10,849 nt of DNA from JAVDCA01 sp035764045 (GTDB lineage Bacteria > Pseudomonadota > Alphaproteobacteria > Rhizobiales > Xanthobacteraceae): NCBI GenBank assembly GCA_035764045.1, contig DASTZX010000428.1, positions 1 to 10,849 on the forward strand, in the 5' to 3' direction. The notes under the pieces were generated by a model. It searched no databases. It was not told the origin of the DNA and saw only the letters and a program-made list of their open reading frames with translations. Below are positions 1-5,590 of this stretch, in pieces. The translations under genes and the position numbers were made by a program. Position 1 is the first letter of the stretch. Each line of letters starts with the position of its first letter.

Positions 1-52
1 ACAGCGGACTCTGACTCCGTTAATCTAGGTTCGAATCCTAGTCCCCCAGCCA
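1..52 (+). tRNA. tRNA-Gln(CUG), 3' part, cut by window start
   Basis: The sequence folds as the 3' portion of a tRNA. An anticodon stem pairs 4-8 with 16-20 around a 7-nt loop (9-15) whose middle triplet at 11-13 is CTG, with U33 at 10 and A37 at 14. A 4-nt variable region follows, then a T arm with stem 25-29/37-41 and loop TTCGAAT at 30-36. The acceptor 3' strand is 42-48, with discriminator G49 and an encoded CCA at 50-52. Anticodon CUG reads Gln codon CAG, and a 5' acceptor strand of the type TGGGGGA, as in bacterial tRNA-Gln, would pair with 42-48. The D arm and 5' acceptor strand lie outside the window, so the full gene is inferred. Its 3' half is repeated at 1132-1178. Confidence 0.9.
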
Positions 53-333
53 TTCCTCCACGTTGTAATTGAAGCCCAGCAGCCGGTCGTCCTGCGCCAT
101 CGGTCGGGTCGATGCTCGGTGCATATCGCCCACGAGTACCAAGACGTTGAACCCGGATCGCGGCCGCTTCGCCGTCGTCGACGATGCAAGGAAGCTGGGC
201 GCGCGGCGCGGCCGGGGCATCGAAGATGTGCTTGTGCGTGAAGGGCACGCCGGCCAGCCTGAGGAAGGCGAAGACCTCGAGGCGATAGCCGTTGTTGTCG
301 GCGACGCCGAAGAGGGAGAGTCCGGACGTCCAT
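53..333 (-). pseudogene. Glutathione S-transferase N-terminal domain remnant
   Basis: One minus-strand frame, read from about 329 downwards, gives a recognisable thioredoxin-fold start of a GST-family protein: LFGVADNNGYRLEVFAFLRL, then AGVPFTHKHIFDAPAAPR and QLPCIVDDGE. The last block is the cis-Pro segment (V/L-P-x-I-V-D-D-G) typical of GST N-terminal domains. After DDGE the expected S-D motif and the helical C-terminal domain are missing, and the frame continues as low-information sequence into the antisense of the tRNA. The only ATG nearby (331-333) is out of frame with the GST block; removing a single G at 330 would give M-T-S-G-L-S-L-F-G-V, which suggests a one-base frameshift after the start codon. 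A complete family member is over 200 residues, so less than half remains. Almost certainly non-functional. The family call rests on motif recognition, not a search, and the left boundary is approximate. Confidence 0.5.
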
Positions 334-419
334 GACCCGGCGCTGATGCCCCGAAGCGAGTGCCTAGGAGCCACCGGCGCCGCTGATGTGATGCTCGGCG
401 CGGCATCGGCGGCTCTTGC

Positions 420-827
420 CTACTCGAACCCCTGAACCGGCGGCGCGTCGACAGCGGTGCCCGCCGATTTGAACTGCGGCGGCGAATTGGCCGACGGCGC
501 CGTATTCACGGCGGGCGCCGGGGCCGCCGGCGCGTTCGGCCGCGGCCGCGGCAAAGGCGCGAGGCTGCCCTTGGTTGGGTGCGCGGTCGCGCGCGTCGAT
601 CGCGCCGGCTTGTGCGGCGACGAGTTCAGGCCCCACGCATGCGCGATATGCGGGCCTGTCGTATAGCCGACCACCGCGCCCGCGACGGCGCCGACCGGGC
701 CGAGCACCACGGCACCGGACAAGGCGCCGAGCGCCGCATCGCCGAAGCGCTCCTGGGCCGAAACCGCGGATGTCGCGAGCGGCAGCGCCACGGCGAATAG
801 CGAAGCGGCAGCAAGATATCGAAGCAT
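420..827 (-). CDS. Small exported glycine-rich hypothetical protein (135 aa)
   Basis: I do not recognise a named family. The 135-aa product begins MLRYLAAASLFAVALPLATS, a standard Sec signal peptide, with probable cleavage after AVSA at residue 24. Residues 30-57 form a Gly/Ala-rich hydrophobic stretch (GALSGAV, GPVGAVAGAVVGY) resembling a glycine-zipper segment found in many small envelope proteins. The C-terminal half, about residues 70-135, is Pro/Ala/Ser-rich and probably disordered. The start was chosen because the ATG at 827 opens the signal peptide and is preceded by a GA/G-rich ribosome binding site (GAGGGGGG) 6-7 nt upstream; a longer reading to 899 would put a charged tail before the signal. 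Likely periplasmic or membrane-attached. It lies alone between the two tRNA-Gln 3' copies, so it could be cargo or a bystander in an integration scar. Confidence 0.7.
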   Translation of the reverse strand: MLRYLAAASLFAVALPLATSAVSAQERFGDAALGALSGAVVLGPVGAVAGAVVGYTTGPHIAHAWGLNSSPHKPARSTRATAHPTKGSLAPLPRPRPNAPAAPAPAVNTAPSANSPPQFKSAGTAVDAPPVQGFE

Positions 828-1131
828 GTGTGCCCCCCCTCGCCCTTCCGGCGGCCGCCCCCCGCGCGCCGCCGACGCACGGGCAGGCTGAAAACGCATT
901 GCGACATTCCTGTGACTCGTCTGCGGTACGGATGTACACCCATGATTATCTCTCGCCGCCTCCCCGCGGCGTCATCGGCGGCGCCAGCGGACGATCCAGT
1001 ACTCCGCAGCGCATCCGTGAGGCGCAGCCCGTGTCCCACACATCATTTGATTCGATGATCTCGCCTTCGCGAACCTCTCTGCGCGACAAAACGCGGCATG
1101 ACCGCAGATTTGCTTATTCAAAAGGCGCGAA
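828..1131. other. Intergenic stretch before the second tRNA-Gln repeat
   Basis: I see no convincing gene here; the open frames have no homology that I recognise and are shadow-like. A short perfect hairpin (CGCCGC at 954-959, GCGGCG at 966-971, 6-nt loop) lies upstream of the minus-strand gene starting at 827. It has no U-tract and no assigned role. No clear promoter was identified. The stretch ends at the degenerate tRNA-Gln fragment. Confidence 0.5.
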
Positions 1132-1178
1132 GGACTCCGACTCCATTAATCTAGGTTCGTATCCTAGTCCCTCAGCCA
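1132..1178 (+). repeat. Degenerate direct repeat of the tRNA-Gln 3' half (putative att site)
   Basis: These 47 bases align without gaps to 6-52, the anticodon arm through CCA of tRNA-Gln. There are 43 identities and four differences (12/1138 T to C, 19/1145 G to A, 34/1160 A to T, 46/1172 C to T). Similarity stops sharply at both ends. There is no D arm or 5' acceptor strand upstream, so this is not a second tRNA gene, and the anticodon position reads CCG. A copy running from the anticodon stem to the CCA is the classical mark of tyrosine-recombinase integration into a tRNA 3' end, where one att keeps the functional tRNA and the other keeps the fragment. The copies are 1126 bp apart with no integrase between them, so this is best read as an old att scar. 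A partial tRNA duplication is the alternative. Confidence 0.7.
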
Positions 1179-1419
1179 AACTCGGAACTCCCCCGCGTCC
1201 GGCGATCCGCCTGCTCGCGCAAACAATCCTCCGAGTTCCCGCCGCCGCGCAATGGACGACCGCACGGCGCGGCCCGGATTGAAACATAGCTCCGCAACGG
1301 GCGCTGCAACCACTGCGCGGCCTGCCGCATTGACCAACGACGTTGCGCCGTCGATACCGCCCGGCAGCACCCACCGGGCGCATCGGCTGACCGCGGGGCG
1401 GCTTGCATCGGAATCGCGA

Positions 1420-2619
1420 ATGAGCAGGCATGACGCCGGCGCGAGCCATCCCGGCCAAGTCTCCCATCCACGTGTCGTTCCGCCCATCGGATCAGGCATC
1501 GAGTTGAAGCGCGATCCGCGATTGGACGTCATGCGCGGATTGGCGTTGCTCATGATCTTCGTCGATCACATTCCCCGCAACCTGCTCAGCCTCGTCACGA
1601 TGCACAATTTTGGATTCTGCGACGCGGCCGAGCTGTTCGTGCTGATCGCCGGCATGTCGTCGATGATCGCCTACGGCAGGCTGTTTCAAAGGAGGGGGGC
1701 GATGGGCGGCCTGAGCCGAATCGCACGGCGGCTCGCGCGGATTTACGCGTTCCAAATCGGACTGCTGCTGATCACGCTGGCGGTGGTCTATCTCTGGACC
1801 ACTCACTTCGGCATGCCGTCGTTGATTGTTCGTCCGTTCTTCGATGATCCATTTTCCGGAGTGCTGCATGGCCTGGCACTGCACGCCGTTCCGACCTATC
1901 TCGACATTCTTCCGCTCTACATCGCGCTGTTTGCGGTCTTTCCGCTCGTCTATGCCGGCCTGCGGCTCAGCCCCTCCCTCACACTCGCCGGGTCGGGAGC
2001 GCTTTGGGTCGCGGCAAATATGCTGCCGGTCCTCAACGTTCCCAACTGGATGAACGGGGGCCATTGGTTCTTCAATCCGGCAGCATGGCAATTCCTGTTC
2101 ACGATCGGCGCTGCACTTGTCGTGCTTGCGGACCGCTACGGTGGACAGCTCCCACGTCTGAGCTGGCTGCAATGGCTGTGCGCGGCTTACCTAGTCTTCG
2201 CCTTTTTTCAGAGCGTGCCATGGACCGAGTGGCAGCTGCCGCCGCTCAATCCGCTGTCGATTCCGCCACCGGACAAGACCACTCTCGCGCCGCTGCGGCT
2301 GGTCAACATTCTGGCGGTTGCCTATCTGGCGCTCAGTTCAGATGGATTTCGCGTTATGGCGGCTTGGCGCGTCTTTCGGCCGATCGACCTGTGCGGGCGG
2401 CATTCGCTGGAAGTATTTGCGACAGGATGCGTTGCCGCGTTGTTCGGCCGGCTGGCGTTTCGAACGTTTGGAGCCGGGCCGGCCCTGCAGATCCTGGTGA
2501 ACGCCGTCGGATTCGCCGCCATGTGGTCGGTGGCGGCATACTTCGAGGCGCGAAAAGCCGCCGCCGCATCCAGGCGCCGACCGACCGCAGAGTTCTCGGG
2601 GTCCCACTCAGCGCGTTGA
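1420..2619 (+). CDS. opgC: OpgC-family membrane acyltransferase (periplasmic glucan succinylation)
   Basis: Predicted 399-aa polytopic inner-membrane protein of the OpgC family (acyltransferase-3-like fold). OpgC of Rhodobacter sphaeroides transfers succinyl groups to osmoregulated periplasmic glucans. Visible hallmarks are RLDVMRGLALLMIFVDHIPR at about residues 34-53, a CDAAELFVLIAG block at 67-78, YLDILPLYI at 160-168, WFFNPAAWQFLF at 216-227 and a GRHSLEVF block at 326-333. About ten hydrophobic segments lie between residues 38 and 374, and the basic C-terminal tail is cytosolic-looking. The frame is open from an ATG at 1252, but the extra 56 residues are low-complexity, without family features and without a ribosome binding site. 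ATG 1420 has a weak purine-rich GGAA upstream and gives a normal family length; the start is not certain. The glucan-synthesis genes opgG and opgH are not in the window. It begins 240 bp after the tRNA fragment and seems monocistronic. Confidence 0.85.
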   Translation: MSRHDAGASHPGQVSHPRVVPPIGSGIELKRDPRLDVMRGLALLMIFVDHIPRNLLSLVTMHNFGFCDAAELFVLIAGMSSMIAYGRLFQRRGAMGGLSRIARRLARIYAFQIGLLLITLAVVYLWTTHFGMPSLIVRPFFDDPFSGVLHGLALHAVPTYLDILPLYIALFAVFPLVYAGLRLSPSLTLAGSGALWVAANMLPVLNVPNWMNGGHWFFNPAAWQFLFTIGAALVVLADRYGGQLPRLSWLQWLCAAYLVFAFFQSVPWTEWQLPPLNPLSIPPPDKTTLAPLRLVNILAVAYLALSSDGFRVMAAWRVFRPIDLCGRHSLEVFATGCVAALFGRLAFRTFGAGPALQILVNAVGFAAMWSVAAYFEARKAAAASRRRPTAEFSGSHSAR

Positions 2620-3000
2620 GCCAAGGTCGAAGAATGTCTTCGTCTCAACCAATCTGGCGAGGGGCTGGGCTTCACGGCCGCCGCGGCGGACGGAGGCTAG
2701 CGCCGGCTCAGGGTCGCGACGTTGTCCGCAGGCGCACTTTGCGAAACGCCGGGGACCTGCGACAGCCCATAGCTTCTGGGGAGATGCGTCTCGGAGACGA
2801 TGCGGTAGCCCGAGTACACGGCCGCCCCAAAGCACAAAACGCAGATTACAAAAATGGCGCGCAACAACGGCCCCCGGGCTTTTCACCGCCTCACGAAAAC
2901 GTGGGACGCGGCGGCCGGTTCCGCCGGCTCGTGAACCGCGGCAGCCGCGATCAGGAGCCGGCGGAAAACCCGGCACATAGCCGTCGCACCGGAGACAACA
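2620..3000. other. Stretch between opgC and the small exported gene
   Basis: Apart from the possible small membrane ORF at 2697-2867 (minus) I find no supported gene. A short minus-strand frame opening with an ATG at 2978 (MCRVFRRLLIAAAAVHEPAE onward, 31 codons) ends at a TGA at 2883-2885, in the same frame as that ORF. No strong terminator hairpin with a U-tract follows opgC. Confidence 0.4.
2697..2867 (-). CDS. Possible small single-pass membrane protein (56 aa), non-ATG start
   Basis: The minus frame ending at TAG 2697-2699 reads LLRAIFVICVLCFGAAVYSG, then YRIVSETHLPRSYGLSQVPG and VSQSAPADNVATLSRR. One well-formed transmembrane helix after a basic residue is followed by a polar tail, which looks like a genuine small membrane protein rather than a shadow frame. 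No ATG or GTG is available. The first candidate starts are two adjacent TTG codons (2865-2867, 2862-2864), and an in-frame TGA lies at 2883-2885, 15 bases beyond the first TTG. The purine-rich run GGCGGTGAAAAAG lies about 12-24 bases upstream of the first TTG, which is a poor distance. The gene may use TTG, or may be an upstream frame broken by the TGA. I do not recognise the family. It is oriented with the exported gene at 3001-3276, 133 bases further upstream. Confidence 0.35.
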   Translation of the reverse strand: MLRAIFVICVLCFGAAVYSGYRIVSETHLPRSYGLSQVPGVSQSAPADNVATLSRR

Positions 3001-3276
3001 TCAGTGCTGGAGCTGGAAGTCGTTCGACCTCGTCTGGCCGGGCATGTACGCAGGACCGCCCGCGTTATAGGGGATGCTCGGCCCGGGGTCTGCTCCGCGG
3101 GCGGCCGGTTCCGTCGCGGACGCGTAGGGACCGCGAGCCGCATAGGGAACGCGCTGACCGGAGTGCCGGCTCACGACGGCCGCATTGGCCGAAGCCATTG
3201 GCCCGGCGCTCAGGATTGCGAACGAGCCGGCGGTCACCATTCCGAACGTGGCGAATGCTAGAACGATACGTTTCAT
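3001..3276 (-). CDS. Small exported hypothetical protein (91 aa)
   Basis: The 91-aa product opens with MKRIVLAFATFGMVTAGSFA, a typical Sec signal peptide with two basic residues, a hydrophobic core and a likely cleavage after ASANAA near residue 33. The mature part of about 58 residues is rich in Pro, Ala, Gly and Tyr (PYAARGPYAS, PSIPYNAGGPAYMPG) and ends in FQLQH; it has no cysteines and is probably flexible and periplasmic. The start is secure: ATG 3276 is preceded by AGGAGGTG at 5-6 nt spacing, the strongest ribosome binding site in this part of the window, whereas upstream in-frame starts would place 61 unrelated residues before the signal peptide. No named family recognised. It seems to be monocistronic and is separated from the oxidase operon by about 470 bp. 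Confidence 0.78.
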   Translation of the reverse strand: MKRIVLAFATFGMVTAGSFAILSAGPMASANAAVVSRHSGQRVPYAARGPYASATEPAARGADPGPSIPYNAGGPAYMPGQTRSNDFQLQH

Positions 3277-3743
3277 CAGGCACCTCCTCTGCTCGAGAGC
3301 GTCGCTGATCTCTGTCAACGATTGCGCCCGTGCGATCGTTCTATTCACAAGTCGGCCCAAGCCGTTGCCCCGTGATGTTGAGGGTCTGCGTGAGGCGCCA
3401 GTAGTCCGACATCCCCTGATCAGCACGCAGCGCAATTTGATGTATCCAGTCTCGATCAACTGTCGCAGGGCTCAGCCCGCAATGATCGAGGAGCGATCCC
3501 TACCGAAGTTTAATTTCACTGCCATGCTCGCGTAATCTTGCCATCACTATGTTGGTCGTGTCGTCGCCGTGTCCCCCCTCTATCCCCTCCCCAAGCACAG
3601 CGGCGATTGCCCCGGCAGCTCCGTCGCCCCCGCTGCCGGGGCCCCTTCGGTTGATCGTGACAGCGTTGGAAGGTGACGTTGCAGCCCTTGTGAATGCTGG
3701 CCGGCGCTGGCCGAACCCCGGCCACGCGGCCACGTGAGGCCGA
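3277..3743. other. 467-bp stretch without a convincing gene
   Basis: This lies between the exported small gene and ctaG. A 77-codon minus frame (3500-3733, GTG start 10 bp after the ctaG stop) and a 62-codon plus frame (3549-3737) are open. The minus frame uses several rare AGG, AGA, ATA and TTA codons, and neither frame shows a domain I know. It holds the 11-bp inverted repeat at 3609-3642 and a C-rich tract at 3571-3591. The upstream region of the exported gene (3277-3400) must carry its promoter, but I cannot place -35/-10 boxes with confidence. Confidence 0.5.
3609..3642. repeat. Perfect 11-bp inverted repeat downstream of ctaG (possible terminator)
   Basis: The arms GCCCCGGCAGC (3609-3619) and GCTGCCGGGGC (3632-3642) are perfectly complementary with a 12-nt loop, giving a very stable GC hairpin on either strand. 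It begins about 100 nt after the ctaG stop in the direction of transcription. No U-tract follows on the minus strand, so it is not a textbook intrinsic terminator; it could block 3' exonucleases or mark a Rho-dependent end. The role is inferred. Confidence 0.4.
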
Positions 3744-4658
3744 TCACGTCGGGGAGGCCTCGGCGCCGTGCAGCGCGGCCCGCGACGCTCCGCCGATCCA
3801 GCGCGACGCCACCCAAAGCGCCGCGATGACGTAGACCGCGCCCATAGGCACCCACATCACCAGTCCGGCGAGCTGCTGGTCCTGCAGGCGGGTAAGGCCC
3901 CAATCGGCAGCCAGTGCACCCTGCGCCGGATACCACGCGCGTGGCGACAGCGTGAGCAAGAGCCCGAGCAGGCTCGTATGCAGCGTCGTGACGAACAGGC
4001 AGGCGAGCTTCACGCCCAGCTCTCCGCCGCGCGCAAGCGACCACCAAAACAACAGGGCGGTCAGCGTGAACGAGACATGCTCGAGCCGGTGCCAGCCGAT
4101 GCTCGCCAGAGTGAGCTGATAAAGCACGGGCATGTGCCACGCCCACAGCACCGCGCCGTAAACGAATGTCGCTGCAAGCGGGCTGGTCAGCTTGCCCCAC
4201 GCGCCCGCGATCGGCGGCCGATGCGCCAGCGCGACGAATGCGGCGGCCGCCGGTTTCGGTAGAGCCCACAGCATCGCAGCAGTCGGCCGGGCGATGACGA
4301 TCAGCGGGGGCGCGACGGCGATCAGGATGCAGTGCTCCAGCATGTGGGCGGCGAACAGCCGCTCGCCGAGCCAATGCAGCGGCGACATCAGCGCCAGCGC
4401 CAACGCGGTCCAGCCGGACCAGAAGCAGGCCGACTGCCACAAGCCGATGCCGCGGCCGAACCCGGCGCGGCGCCAGAGCCGGCTCGTGCCGAGCCAGTAG
4501 ACCGCGCCGCAGACGTAAAGCGGCCCCTCCACCCATGCGTCGAACGTCCACGGCATGCCAGACCAAAGCCCCTCGGGCCCGTGCGCATGCGCCGGCATTG
4601 CGCAGATCATCAGGGATGCCGGCAGCGCAATCGTCCAGAGGCTGGTCCGCCGCCTCAT
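3744..4658 (-). CDS. ctaG: CtaG, caa3-type cytochrome oxidase copper-assembly protein
   Basis: A 304-aa polytopic membrane protein of the caa3-type CtaG family, which is needed for assembly (copper insertion) of caa3 oxidases. This family is distinct from the Cox11-type CtaG. An N-terminal signal-like segment ends in AMPAHAHG near residue 26. It is followed by about seven hydrophobic helices carrying the family His/Met motifs: HMLEH at 105-109, WAWHMP at 172-177, WHRLEH at 189-194, a TTLHTSLLG block at 224-232, and DQQLAGLVMWVP at 260-271. These clustered His and Met residues are plausible copper ligands. The start ATG (4656-4658) overlaps the TGA of the upstream 108-aa gene as ATGA, with GGAG about 10 nt upstream, indicating translational coupling. 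It is the last gene of the oxidase operon. The family call is firm; the copper role here is from family knowledge. Confidence 0.9.
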   Translation of the reverse strand: MRRRTSLWTIALPASLMICAMPAHAHGPEGLWSGMPWTFDAWVEGPLYVCGAVYWLGTSRLWRRAGFGRGIGLWQSACFWSGWTALALALMSPLHWLGERLFAAHMLEHCILIAVAPPLIVIARPTAAMLWALPKPAAAAFVALAHRPPIAGAWGKLTSPLAATFVYGAVLWAWHMPVLYQLTLASIGWHRLEHVSFTLTALLFWWSLARGGELGVKLACLFVTTLHTSLLGLLLTLSPRAWYPAQGALAADWGLTRLQDQQLAGLVMWVPMGAVYVIAALWVASRWIGGASRAALHGAEASPT

Positions 4659-4981
4659 GGCACGATCGCTCCGGCGACACCCTGCAGCACGATGACGGCT
4701 GCGAACAGGAACGCGGACATGGCCCCGAGGCCGGACAGGAATGTCCGCGGCATGCCGGTGGCCTGCGTCCCTACCGGCTCGGGCATCCGGCGCCAGGCCC
4801 GCCACGACAAGAGCCCGCCGGCGAGCGAGATGACGACGAGGACGAGCGCGATCACCGGCACTGTGGGGAAATTGCCATGTCCCGTGCCGACAAGCGAATA
4901 GTTGAGCTGGGTGCTCACGCCCCATGCGGCCGGTCCGCAGACGAGCCCCGCCGATGGAATTCCTTCGCGCAGCCAACCCAT
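4655..4981 (-). CDS. Small three-helix membrane protein of the oxidase operon (108 aa)
   Basis: A 108-aa membrane protein with three predicted helices: residues about 10-29 (CGPAAWGVSTQLNYSLV), 40-62 (PVIALVLVVISLAGGLLSW) and 84-106 (AMSAFLFAAVIVLQGVAGAI). The first segment carries a Cys-Gly-Pro plus Trp/Gln/Asn/Tyr pattern that looks conserved rather than random. The gene starts 3 bp after the subunit III stop and its own TGA overlaps the ctaG start, so it is embedded in the operon and presumably co-translated. I know no named function. Small membrane proteins in this position of caa3 clusters are usually listed as hypothetical or as accessory subunits. By context it is either an extra oxidase subunit, in the manner of subunit IV, or an assembly helper. 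It cannot be a subunit III, because it lacks the His/Glu and Trp motifs of that family. Confidence 0.8.
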   Translation of the reverse strand: MGWLREGIPSAGLVCGPAAWGVSTQLNYSLVGTGHGNFPTVPVIALVLVVISLAGGLLSWRAWRRMPEPVGTQATGMPRTFLSGLGAMSAFLFAAVIVLQGVAGAIVP

Positions 4982-4984
4982 GCT

Positions 4985-5590
4985 CTACCCCATCCACCGC
5001 GGCGCCCAGTAGATCAGCAGGTAGAGCGGCGGCCACGTGACAACGACGAATACCCAATAGAACACGTTATCCGTGACGTCGCTGAATCTTCGTGGCCGCG
5101 CGTGGCGGGTGAACATCAGCACCGCGAGGACAATCGTGTCGCCCACGTCCGTCACGATGTGGGTCGTGTGCAGCCCGATGATCAGCCAGACGATCGAACC
5201 GTAGGCGTCCACATCCCAGCGGAAATTGAGGTACGCGATCTCGAAGCCGCGCAACGCAACGGCGACGAGCCCGATGATCGACATCACGACGAGGCCGATC
5301 TGCACGGACCGCAAGTCCTGCCGCAGCGCCATGCGATTGCACCACCAGTTCGGTACGAGGCTCAGCACGAGGAGAGCGGTCAGCGTGATGCCGGGCCACA
5401 GGGTCGCCGGCGGAGGGCCGAGCGGCCATTGCGGGTTGACCGCTGCAAGGTAGAGCCACATGCCGACCGCGAGCGCGAATCCCATGCCCTCGATCGCCAT
5501 GAAGCCGAGCGTGCCCCACCAGGGGGTGCTCTTGGATTCAAACGCCCAGGTCGGCAGCCCGGATACGTCCTGGGCGAGCCGCTCTCTCAT
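4985..5590 (-). CDS. Cytochrome c oxidase subunit III (five-helix form)
   Basis: A 201-aa protein of the heme-copper oxidase subunit III family. It carries the characteristic segments of the C-terminal five helices: EGMGFALAVGMWLYLAAVNP (34-53, with the conserved membrane Glu), SVQIGLVVMSIIGLVAVAL with FEIAYLNF (95-123), LHTTHIVTDVGDTIVL (140-155, the His block), and YWVFVVVTWPPLYLLIYWAP (178-197). Full-length forms have seven helices and about 260-290 residues; here the first two helices are absent, as in Bacillus-type caa3 oxidases. Subunit III contacts subunit I and supports proton uptake and stability. The start ATG 5590 overlaps the subunit I stop as ATGA and has a strong GGGAGG ribosome binding site 7-8 nt upstream. 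It would correspond to CoxO-like genes of the Bradyrhizobium coxMNOP cluster; I leave the symbol empty. Confidence 0.9.
   Translation of the reverse strand: MRERLAQDVSGLPTWAFESKSTPWWGTLGFMAIEGMGFALAVGMWLYLAAVNPQWPLGPPPATLWPGITLTALLVLSLVPNWWCNRMALRQDLRSVQIGLVVMSIIGLVAVALRGFEIAYLNFRWDVDAYGSIVWLIIGLHTTHIVTDVGDTIVLAVLMFTRHARPRRFSDVTDNVFYWVFVVVTWPPLYLLIYWAPRWMG

Noticed and set aside
1252..1419. 56-residue N-terminal extension of opgC from ATG 1252
   Set aside because: No ribosome binding site, low-complexity residues and no family match; ATG 1420 gives the usual length.
1114..1467. Minus-strand frame ending in YEPRLMESES-type sequence
   Set aside because: That tail is only the antisense translation of the tRNA fragment; the same occurs antisense to the tRNA at the window start.
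2004..3308. 434-codon plus-strand frame running out of opgC
   Set aside because: Overlaps opgC in another frame and then covers the antisense of the small exported genes; no recognisable segments.
3516..3725. Possible cytochrome c remnant (CNVTFQRCH) after ctaG
   Set aside because: The spacing is not CxxCH, no Met ligand region follows, and the other frames give no support.
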